64,000 bases of DNA from the NCBI RefSeq assembly GCF_000716545.1, contig NZ_JNWZ01000037.1:22007-86006 (forward strand), in the 5' to 3' direction. Position numbers and translations under genes: made by a program. Positions 44,453 to 52,470 of this stretch are shown here, piece after piece. Within the stretch, counting starts at the first letter, position 1. Every line of letters begins with the position of its first letter. This DNA is from Kitasatospora phosalacinea. Its GTDB lineage: Bacteria; Actinomycetota; Actinomycetes; Streptomycetales; Streptomycetaceae. Below the pieces are notes generated by a model. It saw nothing but the letters and a program-made list of their open reading frames with translations, ran no database searches and was not told the DNA's origin.

Positions 44453-44992
44453 ATGAGCACGGATCCCGAGAAGCCCTGGCACGGCGACGGCACCCCGGGC
44501 GGCACCCCGGGCGGCACCCCGGGCGGCCCGCCGTCCGGCCCCCCCGGCGGCGGCGCGGCCTTCCTGCTGGCCCAGCTCGGCGCCCACGCCGCCGAGCGCT
44601 TCGCCCGGCGCATCGCCGATCTCGACCTCACCCCCGCCCAGGCCGGTCTGCTCCGGCTGCTGGTCCAGACCCCCGGCCGCAGCCAGCGCGAGCTCTCCGA
44701 CGCCCTGGGCATGCCGCCGAGCCGCTTCGTCCCCTTCGCGGACGGCCTGGAGCAGCGCGGCCTGATCGAACGCCGCCGCAACCCGGAGGACCGCCGCCTC
44801 TACGCGCTGCACCTCACCGACCGGGGCCTGTCCCTCCTCGCCCGCCTCCGCGAGACCGCCCTCGCCCACGAGCAGGACGTCACCCGCTCCCTCACCCCCG
44901 AGGAGCACGCGCACCTCACCGCCCTGCTCTCCCGCGTCGCCGCCCAGCAGGGCCTCACCCCCGGCGTCCACCCGGGCTACCGCAGGACGTGA
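44453..44992 (+). CDS. MarR family transcriptional regulator, probably leaderless
   Basis: 179 residues. Winged helix in LTPAQAGLLRLLVQTPGRSQRELSDALGMPPSRFVPFADGLEQRGLIERRRNPEDRR (about residues 59-115). The start MSTDPEKPWHGDG is followed by GTPGGTPGGTPGG from three perfect 12-bp repeats (44489-44524). No ribosome site precedes the ATG and a -10 box ends 7 bases before it, so transcription would begin at the start codon: a leaderless mRNA. Divergent from the membrane protein, which it probably represses. Confidence 0.9.
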   Translation: MSTDPEKPWHGDGTPGGTPGGTPGGPPSGPPGGGAAFLLAQLGAHAAERFARRIADLDLTPAQAGLLRLLVQTPGRSQRELSDALGMPPSRFVPFADGLEQRGLIERRRNPEDRRLYALHLTDRGLSLLARLRETALAHEQDVTRSLTPEEHAHLTALLSRVAAQQGLTPGVHPGYRRT

Positions 44993-44995
44993 GAA

Positions 44996-45028
44996 GGCCC
45001 CCGGGAGAGCTGGTGCTCCCCCGGGGCC
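44996..45028. terminator. Terminator between marR and a GNAT gene
   Basis: GGCCCCCGGGAGAGC / GCTCCCCCGGGGCC with loop TGGT; nearly complete pairing, directly after the marR stop and shared with the convergent GNAT gene. Confidence 0.7.
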
Positions 45029-45079
45029 CGGACGCGCGCGGCGGGGCGGCGGGGCGCGCCGCCCCCAGGGGCCCGCGCC

Positions 45080-45931
45080 CTACTGGAAGACGACGTGCAG
45101 CGCGTCCCCGACCGGGACGTAGCCGATGCGCTGGTAGATCGCGTTGCTGACGGGGTTGGTGAGATCGGTGTAGAGCAGCACCTCGGCCGCACCGCCGGCC
45201 GTCGCGTGGGCGGAGGCCGCCGCCGTCAGGGCGCTCGCGTAGCCGCGGCCGCGCCGCTCCGGCGGGGTGTAGACGGGGCCGATCCGGGACATCCCGGCGA
45301 CGGCCGGGCTCGCCCCGGCGAGGGAGGTGACCCGGGCGCCGTCGTCCTCCCAGACCAGCAGGGTGCCGGCGGCGATCCGCTGGTCGGCGTCGGCCAGCAG
45401 GTCTCCGGGGACGTTCACCCCCGCCTCGGCGGCGAACGCGGCGAGCCACCGGGCGATCAGCTCCCGCTCCGCGGGAACGGCGAGCCGGGCCCGCCCGGCC
45501 GGCGGGGCCGGCGGCGGCGTCAACTCCCCCAGCCGGTAGAGCCGTTCCTTGGAGGCGACGGTCCAGCCACGGCCGGTGAGCCGCTCCAGCTCCCGGGCGA
45601 AGACGAGCACGCTCTCCTGCCCGCCACCGACGTCGTCCGGCCGCTGCGGCCCTTCGGCGAGCAGCCGGGCGAGCTCCTCGGCGGCGGCCCCGGTCATCCG
45701 GCCCAGGCGCTGACCGTACGGCGGGGTGCGCAGGGTGGCGCCGGTGACGGTGCCGTCCGGCTCCCGCCACCAGCCGTAGCGCGGCGGGGCCTCGCCGTAG
45801 ACCTGCGGGCCGTCCCGGTCGACGCGGTCGACGATGGTGAGCAGCACGGTGTTCTCGGCGGCGTGGGCCGCGAGGAAATCGCCCGCGGCGGCCCGGAATT
45901 CGTCCAGTGACGTGGTGAGTGTCCAGCCCAT
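45080..45931 (-). CDS. GNAT family N-acetyltransferase
   Basis: 283 residues, a two-lobed GNAT. The catalytic C-terminal lobe has the acetyl-CoA loop GPVYTPPERRGRGYASALTAAAS and the closing NPVSNAIYQRIGYVPVGD. The N-terminal lobe (about 1-130) is a degenerate GNAT fold common in Streptomyces. Substrate unknown. ATG at 45931. The fusion gene upstream ends 64 bases away on the same strand. Confidence 0.9.
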   Translation of the reverse strand: MGWTLTTSLDEFRAAAGDFLAAHAAENTVLLTIVDRVDRDGPQVYGEAPPRYGWWREPDGTVTGATLRTPPYGQRLGRMTGAAAEELARLLAEGPQRPDDVGGGQESVLVFARELERLTGRGWTVASKERLYRLGELTPPPAPPAGRARLAVPAERELIARWLAAFAAEAGVNVPGDLLADADQRIAAGTLLVWEDDGARVTSLAGASPAVAGMSRIGPVYTPPERRGRGYASALTAAASAHATAGGAAEVLLYTDLTNPVSNAIYQRIGYVPVGDALHVVFQ

Positions 45932-45995
45932 GCCGCATCCTCTCCCGGCCCCGCCGCCGGCGGCCACCGGTTATCCGGCCGGCCCGCCCCGGGGC

Positions 45996-48707
45996 TCAGC
46001 CGCGCAGCCGCTCCTCCAGTTCGGCGACCTCGGCCGTCGGACGCTCGCAGACGAAGTGCCGGCACACGTACGCGGCGGGCCGGCCGTCCAGCAGCGGGCG
46101 GTCGGCGAGCAGCGGCACCTCGGTGTCGCCGGGCTCCCCGACGGCGACCACCGCGCCGGGCGCGGTGGAGCGCAGCGCGGCCAGGTGCAGCGCGGCCCGG
46201 GCCGGGTCGTCGGCGGGGCCGACCACGGCGACCTCGCGGGGGCCGTCGAGCAGCGCCTCGGCGACCGCCAGGCCCCAGCCGGTGAACCGGGGGGCGCGGG
46301 CACCGAGGGTGGCGACGATGCCCAACGCCCGTTCGGCGGCGGTGCGGTGGCGCGCCGAGCCGGTGTACGCGGCGTACGCGAGCAGCGCTCCGGCGGCGGC
46401 GTTCCAGCCGGACGGGGCGGCGTTGTCGGTGGGGTCCTGCGGGCGGCGGATCAGCTGTTCGGCGTCGTCGGCGGTGTCGTACAGCGCGCCGGACGCCTCG
46501 TCGGTGAAGTGCAGCAGCACCAGGTCGAGGAGTTCCCCGGCCAGTTGCAGCCAGGACGTCTCGCCGGTGACGGCGTACAGCGCGAGGAAGCCCTCGGCGG
46601 TGTCCGCGTAGTCCTCCAGCACGCCCGCGTTGGCACCGGCCTTGCCGTCCCGGGAGGTGCGCAGCAGCCGCCCGTCCGTCGTCAGGTGGACGGTGATCAG
46701 CAGGTCGGCGGCCCGCTCGGCGGCCTCGACCAGGTCGGGGCGCTCCAGCAGCGCGCCGGCCTCGGCGAGCGCGGCGATCGCCAGGCCGTTCCAGGCGGCC
46801 ACCACCTTGTCGTCCCGCGCGGGGGCCGGACGCCGGGACCGGGCCTCGAACAGCTTCGCCCGGATCTCCTCGTACTTCCCCGCGTCCTGCGGGTCCCCGG
46901 GCAGCTGCAGCACCGAACTGCCGTGCTCGAACGTCCCGGTGACGTCGAACAGCTCCACCGCGAGGGCGGCGTCCGCCTCGCCCAGCACCTCCGCCAGCTG
47001 CCCGGGCGTCCACGCGTAGTACGCGCCCTCGGCGGTCCTCCCGCTCGCGGCGTCCAGCGAGTCGGCGTCCAGTGCGGAGGCGAACCCGCCCTCGGGGGTG
47101 CGCAGTTCGCGCAGCAGGAAGTCGGCGGTCTCCAGCGCGACGCGGCGCGCCCGCTGCTCGCCGGTGGCCCGCCACAGGTGCAGGTACACCCGCAGCAGCA
47201 GCGCGTTGTCGTACAGCATCTTCTCGAAGTGCGGCACCGTCCAGGTCGCGTCCACCGCGTACCGGGCGAAGCCGCCCCCCAGCTGGTCGTAGATCCCGCC
47301 GCGCGCCATCGCCTCGCAGGTGCGCTCCGCCATCTGCAGCGCCGCCTCGGAGCCGGTCCGCGCGTGGTGCCGCAGCAGGAACTCCAGCACCATCGACGGC
47401 GGGAACTTCGGCGCCCCGCCGAACCCGCCCCGCCGCTCGTCGAACGACCGCGTCAGCTCCACGACCGCCGCGTGCAGTTCACCCTCCTCCGGGGCCTTCC
47501 CCACCCCGCTGCCCACCGCGTACACCGAGGCCCGCTCCGCCAAGTCCCGGCTGATCCGCCCGGCCACCTCGCCGACCTCGTCCCGCCGCTCCGTCCAGGC
47601 CTTGTCCACGCCCTCCAGCACCTGCCGGAACGAGGGCATCCCGTGCCGCGGCTCCGGCGGGAAGTACGTCCCGAAGTAGAACGGCTCCTTCCCCGGCGTC
47701 AGGAACACCGTCATCGGCCACCCGCCGTGCCCGGTGGCCGCCTGCACCGCCTCCATGTACACCGCGTCGACGTCCGGCCGCTCCTCCCGGTCGACCTTCA
47801 CCGCCACGAACCGCTCGTTCAGGAACCCCGCCGTCGCCTCGTCCTCGAACGACTCGTGCGCCATCACGTGGCACCAGTGGCACGCGGCGTACCCCACGCT
47901 CAGCAACACCGGCACCCCGCGCCGCTCGGCCTCCGCGAACGCCTCCGGCCCCCACTCCCACCAGTCCCGGCGCCACCATTCGGTGGCTTTGAAGCAACCC
48001 ATGAGCCAATGGGCTTCAGCCTCGTTGAGGATGACGTTCCCGATGAACGGTACGGGACTGAAGTGGAGCATCCGTTCCTGGATGTTCACAGGCTCCCAGT
48101 CGAGATCGTGGTGGAGCAGTACAGCGAACTGCTCCCCGCGCTTCTGCCAAAAGACCATGGGCTCACCGCAGTCATTCACGAACGGCTTCACGATGTCGTC
48201 CGGCGCGAACTCTACGTCCGCCATGTCTGCCCATCGGCCCGCACCTTCCCGTTCCCAGCGGAGATAGTTCCGCATCCGCCGTACGAAAGCCTCGATGGTG
48301 GCGTCGTCCAGGAGAGACTCCCACGGGACGACTACGGACTTCAGCGTCTTCCGCAGTGATTCGGCGCGGCGGAGCTGGCGGGTCGCGTTGGCCCAGAAGA
48401 GACCACCTCGGTCGGGATCATGGACTACACAGAGCACCGGGAGAGTGCCATCGCGCCAGTTGCTCCCGTGATCACCGACCGGGACGCGGTGTCCCCTCCG
48501 GGTACGCACCGAGATGCCGCCCTTGACCTGCACGGCCAGGGAGTCTGCGGTCCGCTGTCCGTCCTGGACGAAGGTGACGTGCAGGTCCTCCCCGTGATCG
48601 TTGGAGCCGTCGATCTCCTGCACGATGCAACCGTGCCGCTCCAGTAACGAACGCACCTCGTTCACAGCCATGCGCCCAATACGCCGGCTCTCAAGAACCT
48701 TCGGCAT
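45996..48707 (-). CDS. Fusion: DUF4365 nuclease-like domain + YyaL thioredoxin-domain protein
   Basis: 903 residues in one frame. Residues about 10-160 match DUF4365 (restriction-endonuclease fold; GSNDHGEDLHVTF ... LAVQVKGG). From about residue 246 it is a YyaL/DUF255 protein: [12 protein letters not shown], thioredoxin-like AACHWCHVMAHESFED, then a six-hairpin glycosidase-like barrel (DQLGGGFARYAVDATWTVPHFEKML). The normal YyaL N-terminus (about 20-25 residues with SPYLLQHADNPVDWW) is missing. The joint at 47970/47971 is the edge of a 102-bp direct repeat. Leu21 is TTA and the first 740 bases are less GC-rich, pointing to acquired DNA. ATG 48707 follows GGGAGAGG. Confidence 0.85.
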   Translation of the reverse strand: MPKVLESRRIGRMAVNEVRSLLERHGCIVQEIDGSNDHGEDLHVTFVQDGQRTADSLAVQVKGGISVRTRRGHRVPVGDHGSNWRDGTLPVLCVVHDPDRGGLFWANATRQLRRAESLRKTLKSVVVPWESLLDDATIEAFVRRMRNYLRWEREGAGRWADMADVEFAPDDIVKPFVNDCGEPMVFWQKRGEQFAVLLHHDLDWEPVNIQERMLHFSPVPFIGNVILNEAEAHWLMGCFKATEWWRRDWWEWGPEAFAEAERRGVPVLLSVGYAACHWCHVMAHESFEDEATAGFLNERFVAVKVDREERPDVDAVYMEAVQAATGHGGWPMTVFLTPGKEPFYFGTYFPPEPRHGMPSFRQVLEGVDKAWTERRDEVGEVAGRISRDLAERASVYAVGSGVGKAPEEGELHAAVVELTRSFDERRGGFGGAPKFPPSMVLEFLLRHHARTGSEAALQMAERTCEAMARGGIYDQLGGGFARYAVDATWTVPHFEKMLYDNALLLRVYLHLWRATGEQRARRVALETADFLLRELRTPEGGFASALDADSLDAASGRTAEGAYYAWTPGQLAEVLGEADAALAVELFDVTGTFEHGSSVLQLPGDPQDAGKYEEIRAKLFEARSRRPAPARDDKVVAAWNGLAIAALAEAGALLERPDLVEAAERAADLLITVHLTTDGRLLRTSRDGKAGANAGVLEDYADTAEGFLALYAVTGETSWLQLAGELLDLVLLHFTDEASGALYDTADDAEQLIRRPQDPTDNAAPSGWNAAAGALLAYAAYTGSARHRTAAERALGIVATLGARAPRFTGWGLAVAEALLDGPREVAVVGPADDPARAALHLAALRSTAPGAVVAVGEPGDTEVPLLADRPLLDGRPAAYVCRHFVCERPTAEVAELEERLRG
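47869..47970. repeat. 102-bp direct repeat, copy A (inside the fusion gene)
   Basis: Identical over all 102 bases to 49610-49711, same orientation, offset 1741. It encodes the YyaL segment [17 protein letters not shown] to the CHWC motif on the minus strand. Its right edge is the DUF4365/YyaL joint. Confidence 0.95.
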
Positions 48708-48856
48708 CTCGCCCTCTCCCGATCTGATCGCTCAAAGCTGGATCAGAGCACCGACATGCCGGTCGACTTCGGGCACTACGTCGGCGTACCGAAAGCAGAT
48801 GGCGCACTGCGCCGCGGTGCCCGGCGATCAGCGCCTCAACGAGCGGTCCGCCAGAA

Positions 48857-49402
48857 TCAGGCGGCGTCTGTCTCAGGCCGGGGCAGCTCGTCCAGGTCGA
48901 GGGTGTAGGTGCGCCCGTCGGCCAGTTCGATGGGCAGCTTGCCCGAGCCGTACTTGTGCGTGTGGGCCGCGATGTAGCCGGAGCCGGTGGGCTGGGTGTG
49001 GACGACGACCTCGGCCGCGTACGGGTCCACCACCACGTAGACCGGGATGCCGTAGCGACCGTACTTCGCAGTGCAGTCGTCGTAGTCCTTGCGCGCGGAG
49101 GAGACCGACACCACCTCGGCGATCAGCAGCACGTCCTCGAAGCCGTAGCGCTTGCCCTGCCGCTGCGCGTCCTCGCGCAGGATGGCGAAGTCCGGGGCCG
49201 AGTTCTCGTCGGCGGGGAAGTCGATGTACACGTCGGAGGCGGTCTTCGCATGCCGGCCGAGCGAGAGCGAGTCGATCTGCATCGACTTGATGGTGCTGGA
49301 GTGCTCGAAGCTCTGCGGAGTCATGACCACCTTCCCCTCGGTACCGAAGAAGACCACGTACCCGGCGGGGAACTCGGTGTTCATGACCGCGTCGACGCTC
49401 AT
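48857..49402 (-). CDS. Uma2 family endonuclease-like protein
   Basis: 181 residues of the Uma2/DUF820 PD-(D/E)XK family: SDVYIDFPADENSAPDFAI (Asp), DVLLIAEVVSVSSARKDYDD (Glu), KYGRYGIPVYVVVDPYAAEV (Lys). These are abundant, multi-copy and functionally unclear in Streptomyces. ATG 49402 follows GGAG. It precedes the DUF4365-YyaL fusion on the same strand by 149 bases. A diverged copy of its last 170 bases is at 49712-49883. Confidence 0.88.
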   Translation of the reverse strand: MSVDAVMNTEFPAGYVVFFGTEGKVVMTPQSFEHSSTIKSMQIDSLSLGRHAKTASDVYIDFPADENSAPDFAILREDAQRQGKRYGFEDVLLIAEVVSVSSARKDYDDCTAKYGRYGIPVYVVVDPYAAEVVVHTQPTGSGYIAAHTHKYGSGKLPIELADGRTYTLDLDELPRPETDAA

Positions 49403-49609
49403 CAACGGCTCCTTCCTGTCGCCTCTCAGGATATGAGGCCATGGTCTCGTACTGGTCCACTACGAGAGCGCCGGCCGAGCATGGGCAGCGGAGGTGCGCT
49501 GATCTTCGGCCCAAGCGCCCCTACCCCGACTGGCCGCTCATCGTACGTGCTCGTGCGGCCACCCTCTGGTAAACCCCCAGGTCAGGACTGCCTGGTCGTG
49601 TTAAGTCAT

Positions 49610-49711
49610 TGGCACCAGTGGCACGCGGCGTACCCCACGCTCAGCAACACCGGCACCCCGCGCCGCTCGGCCTCCGCGAACGCCTCCGGCCCCCACTCCC
49701 ACCAGTCCCGG
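49610..49711. repeat. 102-bp direct repeat, copy B (orphan YyaL fragment)
   Basis: Perfect copy of 47869-47970. Here it is preceded by non-coding DNA (49403-49609) and followed directly by an Uma2 remnant. It is an isolated piece of the YyaL coding sequence with no start or continuation. Confidence 0.95.
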
Positions 49712-49883
49712 GCGTCGGCCTCGGGCCGGGGCGGCTCGCCCGGGTCGGGGGTGCGGGTACGCCCCGCGGGAAGCCCGATGGGCGGCTTGCCCGAGCCGTA
49801 CTCGTGCGTGCGGGCCGCGAGGTAGCCGGGTGCGGTGGACCGGGCGTGGACAACGGACCCGCACGGGGTCCACCGGCACGTGG
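49712..49883 (-). pseudogene. Remnant of an Uma2 gene 3' end
   Basis: Aligns from its first base with 48864 onward of the intact Uma2 gene, about three of four bases equal in the first 60 and clearly similar to about 49880 (for example GCTTGCCCGAGCCGTACT in both). The stop codon and the 5' two-thirds are absent. Directly abuts the 102-bp repeat copy B. Confidence 0.75.
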
Positions 49884-49888
49884 CCCGC

Positions 49889-50080
49889 TCAGTCGTCCTT
49901 CGGGTCCGGCTGCTCGATGAAGTCGATCTTCTTGAAGCGGGCGTTCATCGACTTCAGCAGGAACCAGGTGGCGACGCCGAGTGCGGCGAAGACCACGAAG
50001 CCGAGGAGGCCGGGGGTGACCTTGGTTTCGTCGAGGGCCAGGGCGGTGGCGAGCTGGACGGGGTTCACGGGGGTGCTCAT
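49889..50080 (-). CDS. Small single-helix membrane protein beside mca
   Basis: 63 residues: [20 protein letters not shown], one transmembrane helix ([22 protein letters not shown]) and a charged tail [21 protein letters not shown] (residues 43-63). This small gene accompanies mca in Streptomyces; function unknown. GGAGGA lies directly before the ATG. On the same strand, 77 bases after the mca stop. Confidence 0.8.
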   Translation of the reverse strand: MSTPVNPVQLATALALDETKVTPGLLGFVVFAALGVATWFLLKSMNARFKKIDFIEQPDPKDD

Positions 50081-50157
50081 TCCTCCATGGTGACCCGGCC
50101 TTAGGGCGGCCGGGTCACCGGGGGTGGTGCGGGGCGGTGCGAAGCGGGACGAAGGGG

Positions 50158-51027
50158 TTACTTCCGCAGGCCCGCGAAGAGGTCGGTCTCCGGCAGGTCG
50201 GTGTCGACCAGGGACTTGGCGAGCTCGTAGTCCTCGGTGGGCCAGACCTCGCGCTGGATGTCGAGCGGGACGCGGAACCAGGGCCCGTCCGGGTCGATCT
50301 GGGTGGCGTGCGCGATCAGCGCCTTGTCCCGGATCTCGAAGAAGTCGGCGCACTCGACCCGGGTGGTGATCTCCCGCTCGGCCCGGCCGGACTTCTCCCA
50401 GCCCTCGATCCACTCGCCGTACGGGGACTCGTGCCCGTTCTCGCTGAGGTAGGCGTGCAGGGCCCGGATCCGGCCCATCGGGAAGCCGTGGTTGTAGTAG
50501 AGCTTGGACGGCTGCCAGGGCTCGCCGGCCTCCGGGTAGGCGTCCGGGTCCCCGGCCGCCTCGAAGGCCGCCATGGTGATCTTGTGGGTCATGATGTGGT
50601 CGGGGTGCGGGTAGCCGCCGTTCTCGTCGTACGTGGTGATCACGTGCGGGCGGAACTCCCGGATCAGCTTGACCAGCGTGCCGGCCGCGACCTCGACCTC
50701 TTCGAGGGCGAAGCAGCCCTCGGGCAGCGGGGGCAGCGGGTCGCCCTCGGGGAGGCCCGAGTCGACGTAGCCGAGCCACGCCTGCTGGACGCCGAGGATC
50801 TCCCGGGCGGCGTCCATCTCCTTGCGGCGGACCTCGTGGATGTTCTCCTCGACCCACGGGTCGCCCTGGAGCTTCGGGTTGAGGATCGACCCGCGCTCCC
50901 CTCCGGTGCACGTGGCGACCAGGACCTCCACCCCCTGGGACACGTACATGGCCATGGTGGCGGCGCCCTTGCTGGACTCGTCGTCCGGGTGCGCGTGCAC
51001 CGCCATCAAACGCAACTGCTCGCTCAA
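50158..51027 (-). CDS. mca: Mycothiol S-conjugate amidase
   Basis: 289 residues, normal length. Zinc motif VHAHPDDESSKGA, then CTGGERGSILNPKLQGD, and the second metal motif GGYPHPDHIMTH. Cleaves mycothiol conjugates of toxins so that the mercapturate is exported; confirms a mycothiol-producing actinobacterium. Start is TTG 51027 (LSEQLRLMAVHAHP); the internal ATG at 51006 would remove residues conserved in the family, and AGGGGATCAGG precedes the TTG. Confidence 0.95.
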   Translation of the reverse strand: MSEQLRLMAVHAHPDDESSKGAATMAMYVSQGVEVLVATCTGGERGSILNPKLQGDPWVEENIHEVRRKEMDAAREILGVQQAWLGYVDSGLPEGDPLPPLPEGCFALEEVEVAAGTLVKLIREFRPHVITTYDENGGYPHPDHIMTHKITMAAFEAAGDPDAYPEAGEPWQPSKLYYNHGFPMGRIRALHAYLSENGHESPYGEWIEGWEKSGRAEREITTRVECADFFEIRDKALIAHATQIDPDGPWFRVPLDIQREVWPTEDYELAKSLVDTDLPETDLFAGLRK

Positions 51028-51185
51028 CGCCTGATCCCCTTCAGGTACAGGTATGTCCGGGTTCGTCGGGCCGGCTCCCCCGCCGCCTCTGGCGCGGACG
51101 TGACCCTCCTATAGTGACGGACTGGAGGGCCCGTCCATTCCCACCGAAGGACGAACGCCCCTCCGCGAAAGGACCGAGCCCCGCC

Positions 51186-51647
51186 ATGGACCACAGCCCT
51201 ACGCCCGAAACGCGCACCGCACCGCCGGCCGCGACGTCGGCCGCCGCGCCGGTCGCCCCGCCGGCGGGCCGCTACAGCCGGGCCGACGACCGGGCGGCGG
51301 ACCGCCGGCTGCGGGTGGCCGCGGCGGTGTGCGGGGTGCTGTTCCTCGGGCTGATCGCCTGGCTGGGCGGCTCGTACCTGCTGCGGGAGACGAAGCTGAA
51401 CGGTACGGTGCCCACCTTCCAGACGGTGTCGGACACCGAGGTGCAGCTGCAGCTGTCGGTGCGCAAGAGCGAGGGCACCTCCGGGGTGTGCACCGTCCGC
51501 TCGCAGGGGACGGACGGCTCGGTGGTCGGCCAGTCGGACTTCCAGGTCCCGGCGGCGGGCAGCAGCTACGACGAGGTGGTCACGCTGCGGACCACCGCCC
51601 GCGGCACCACCGCGGAGCTGCTCGGCTGCACCCCCGACAAGGGGTGA
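51186..51647 (+). CDS. DUF4307 domain membrane protein
   Basis: 153 residues: Pro/Ala/Thr-rich N-terminus, one transmembrane helix (RVAAAVCGVLFLGLIAWLGGSYLL) and an extracytoplasmic beta-domain (VSDTEVQLQLSVRKSEGTSGVCTVRSQG ... TTAELLGCTP; cysteines in TSGVC and LLGC may pair). Typical neighbour of mca and greA in Streptomyces. Function unknown. ATG 51186 after GAAAGGA. Confidence 0.87.
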   Translation: MDHSPTPETRTAPPAATSAAAPVAPPAGRYSRADDRAADRRLRVAAAVCGVLFLGLIAWLGGSYLLRETKLNGTVPTFQTVSDTEVQLQLSVRKSEGTSGVCTVRSQGTDGSVVGQSDFQVPAAGSSYDEVVTLRTTARGTTAELLGCTPDKG

Positions 51648-51878
51648 CGCGCTCCTCCGCCGCCTCGCTCACCCTTTCGGAGGGCGTCCCCGCACGGGGA
51701 CGGCGCGGGCCGCTCGCGGCCCTCCCGTCCGCGCCCGGAACTTGTTAGGCTCGTGGTTTCGCCCCTTCCGCGCCGACCGGCTCGGGAGCGGGCGTTGATT
51801 TGCATCTGCCCAGGAAATCGACCCACCGCCACCGGCCCACCCCCGGGGGGCGGCGCCAGCACCGACGAGGAGCACCCT

Positions 51879-52376
51879 GTGACCCAGACCAACGATGACG
51901 TGACCTGGCTCACTCAGGACCACTACAACAAGCTCAAGGCCGAGCTTGACCACCTGACCGGGCCCTGGCGCATCGAGATCGCCCAGAAGATCGAGGCCGC
52001 GCGCGAGGAGGGCGACCTCAAGGAGAACGCCGGCTACCACGCGGCCAAGGACGAGCAGGGCAAGACCGAGGCGCGGATCCGCCAGCTGACCCAGCTGCTG
52101 GAGCGGGCGAAGGTCGGCGAGGCCCCGGCCGACTCCGGCGTGGTGGCCCCGGGCATGCTGGTGAAGGTCGCCTTCGACGGCGACGAGGACGACACCATGG
52201 AGTTCCTGCTGGCCTCCCGCGAGGTCACCGACGGTGACATCGACGTGTACTCCCCGCAGTCGCCGCTGGGCCGGGCCATCATCGGCAAGTCGGTGGGCCA
52301 GAACGCCCAGTACGAGCTGCCGAACGGCAAGAAGGCCGGCGTGAAGATCGTCGACGCCAAGCCGTTCTCCGGCTGA
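51879..52376 (+). CDS. greA: Transcription elongation factor GreA
   Basis: 165 residues from GTG 51879 (VTQTNDDVTWLTQ). N-terminal coiled coil with the acidic tip AREEGDLKENAGYHAAKDEQ that enters the RNA polymerase secondary channel, and C-terminal FKBP-like domain ending QYELPNGKKAGVKIVDAKPF. Rescues backtracked RNA polymerase. Followed by a 16-bp terminator. Confidence 0.96.
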   Translation: MTQTNDDVTWLTQDHYNKLKAELDHLTGPWRIEIAQKIEAAREEGDLKENAGYHAAKDEQGKTEARIRQLTQLLERAKVGEAPADSGVVAPGMLVKVAFDGDEDDTMEFLLASREVTDGDIDVYSPQSPLGRAIIGKSVGQNAQYELPNGKKAGVKIVDAKPFSG

Positions 52377-52411
52377 CCGTCCCGCACGGACCGCACGGAC
52401 CGCACGCACGA

Positions 52412-52448
52412 CGACGGCCGCTCCCCCGGGTGGGGGGAGCGGCCGTCG
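52412..52448. terminator. Terminator after greA
   Basis: Perfect 16-bp stem CGACGGCCGCTCCCCC / GGGGGAGCGGCCGTCG with 5-base loop; shared with the convergent ABC permease gene. It is preceded by a short CCGCACGGA repeat. Confidence 0.82.
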
Positions 52449-52470
52449 CGCGTCCGGGGCGGGCGGGGCC

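Noticed and set aside
47971..49609. Insertion sequence or integron explanation for the rearranged segment
   Set aside because: No transposase, integrase, terminal inverted repeats or short target duplication was found; only the 102-bp direct repeat.
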